From: an uncultured Amaricoccus sp.
Lineage (GTDB): Bacteria; Pseudomonadota; Alphaproteobacteria; Rhodobacterales; Rhodobacteraceae
Assembly (NCBI RefSeq): GCF_937858865.1
Contig: NZ_CALLYO010000003.1
Span: 1 to 5,561, forward strand
Direction: 5' to 3'
DNA length: 5,561 nt
Shown: positions 5,441 to 5,561 of the stretch, piece by piece
How positions within the stretch are numbered: position 1 is the first letter of the stretch
Layout of the letters: each line of letters begins with the position of its first letter
Made by a program: the position numbers and the translations under genes
The notes under the pieces: model-generated
Databases searched by the model: none
What the model saw: only the letters and a program-made list of their open reading frames with translations
What the model was told of the DNA's origin: nothing

Positions 5441-5512
5441 GAGGCTGAGGCCGCGGCTGTGGAAGCGCCACGGCAGGCGCGCGCGGTCGTCCATGTCGAA
5501 GATCCGTGGCAT
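5432..5512 (-). CDS. Possible 26-residue upstream ORF / small protein in the leuC leader
   Basis: ATG at 5512 is followed by 26 codons, starting [17 protein letters not shown] and ending LSLRP, then TGA at 5434-5432. GAGAAG lies four bases upstream of the ATG, a plausible ribosome site. An in-frame TAG a few codons upstream means that this ATG is the only ATG start. Codons are G/C-ending as in the flanking genes. It ends 56 bp before leuC. It is not a classical leucine attenuator peptide: it has three leucines, of which none are adjacent, and six arginines. I do not recognise the peptide. It may be a translated leader, a small protein, or chance in GC-rich DNA. Confidence 0.3.
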   Translation of the reverse strand: MPRIFDMDDRARLPWRFHSRGLSLRP

Positions 5513-5536
5513 GGGGCTTCTCTAGCGGCGAATCGG

Positions 5537-5561
5537 GGCCGCGACAAGCGGAGCCGCGGCC
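5537..5561. repeat. GC-rich inverted repeat at the right edge
   Basis: GGCCGCG (5537-5543) and CGCGGCC (5555-5561) are perfect seven-base complements around eleven bases. The repeat lies upstream of leuC and may continue past the window. It could be the 3' hairpin of an unseen neighbouring gene or part of the leuC promoter region. No T-run is seen next to it. Confidence 0.3.

Noticed and set aside
5376..5471. 32-residue N-terminal extension of LeuC from ATG 5471
   Set aside because: Residues (Pro/Gln/Arg/Thr-rich) are unlike the family, and GGAGGA lies directly before the inner ATG at 5375.
5432..5512. Classical leucine attenuator peptide upstream of leuC
   Set aside because: The small ORF has only three scattered leucines and no terminator with a U-run follows; kept only as an unexplained upstream ORF.
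4041..5525. 494-residue plus-strand open frame antisense to leuC
   Set aside because: Ala/Gly/Asp/Val low-complexity antisense shadow; no ribosome site or motif.
3910..5547. 545-residue minus-strand open frame overlapping leuC
   Set aside because: Extremely Arg/Pro/His-rich out-of-frame reading of leuC.

Overview
The window is strongly GC-rich and its codon third positions are almost all G or C. Its proteins are of proteobacterial type. The LeuC and LeuD sequences, the GANTC sites and the CtrA-like TTAA-N7-TTAA near-matches in the AT-richer gaps suggest an alphaproteobacterium, perhaps of the Rhodobacterales type. This placement is inference from motifs and remembered family sequences, not from a database search.

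Layout from left to right: (1) The first 77 bases hold the 5' end of a minus-strand gene with a clear signal peptide, cut by the window edge. (2) A 108-bp gap carries a CtrA-like near-match. (3) A minus-strand LysR-type regulator (186-1082) is divergent from a plus-strand PACE-family efflux protein (1127-1597); this is the arrangement of the aceR/aceI pair. (4) leuD, the isopropylmalate isomerase small subunit, lies on the minus strand (1602-2213), convergent with the PACE gene and only 4 bp from it. (5) A 366-bp gap (2214-2579) contains an AT-rich core, a 14-bp palindrome, short repeats, a second CtrA-like near-match and a possible coding relic. (6) A MATE (NorM-like) multidrug efflux gene lies on the plus strand (2580-3959). 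(7) leuC, the isopropylmalate isomerase large subunit, lies on the minus strand (3969-5375), convergent with the MATE gene and 9 bp from it. A GC-rich hairpin sits on that junction. (8) The 186-bp leader of leuC holds a possible 26-codon upstream ORF with a hairpin over its stop codon.

LeuC and LeuD form one enzyme that converts 2-isopropylmalate to 3-isopropylmalate in leucine synthesis. Their genes are usually neighbours in one transcription unit. Here an oppositely oriented drug exporter separates them, so leuD probably has its own promoter in the 2214-2579 gap. A second exporter with its own regulator lies just beyond leuD. The simplest reading is an ancestral minus-strand leu cluster into which two plus-strand efflux genes have been placed. 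All complete genes look intact. I see no tRNA, rRNA, CRISPR array, transposase or phage gene, and nothing that amounts to a wholly new system. The points most worth checking are the split leuC/leuD arrangement, the structured 366-bp gap and the leuC leader.
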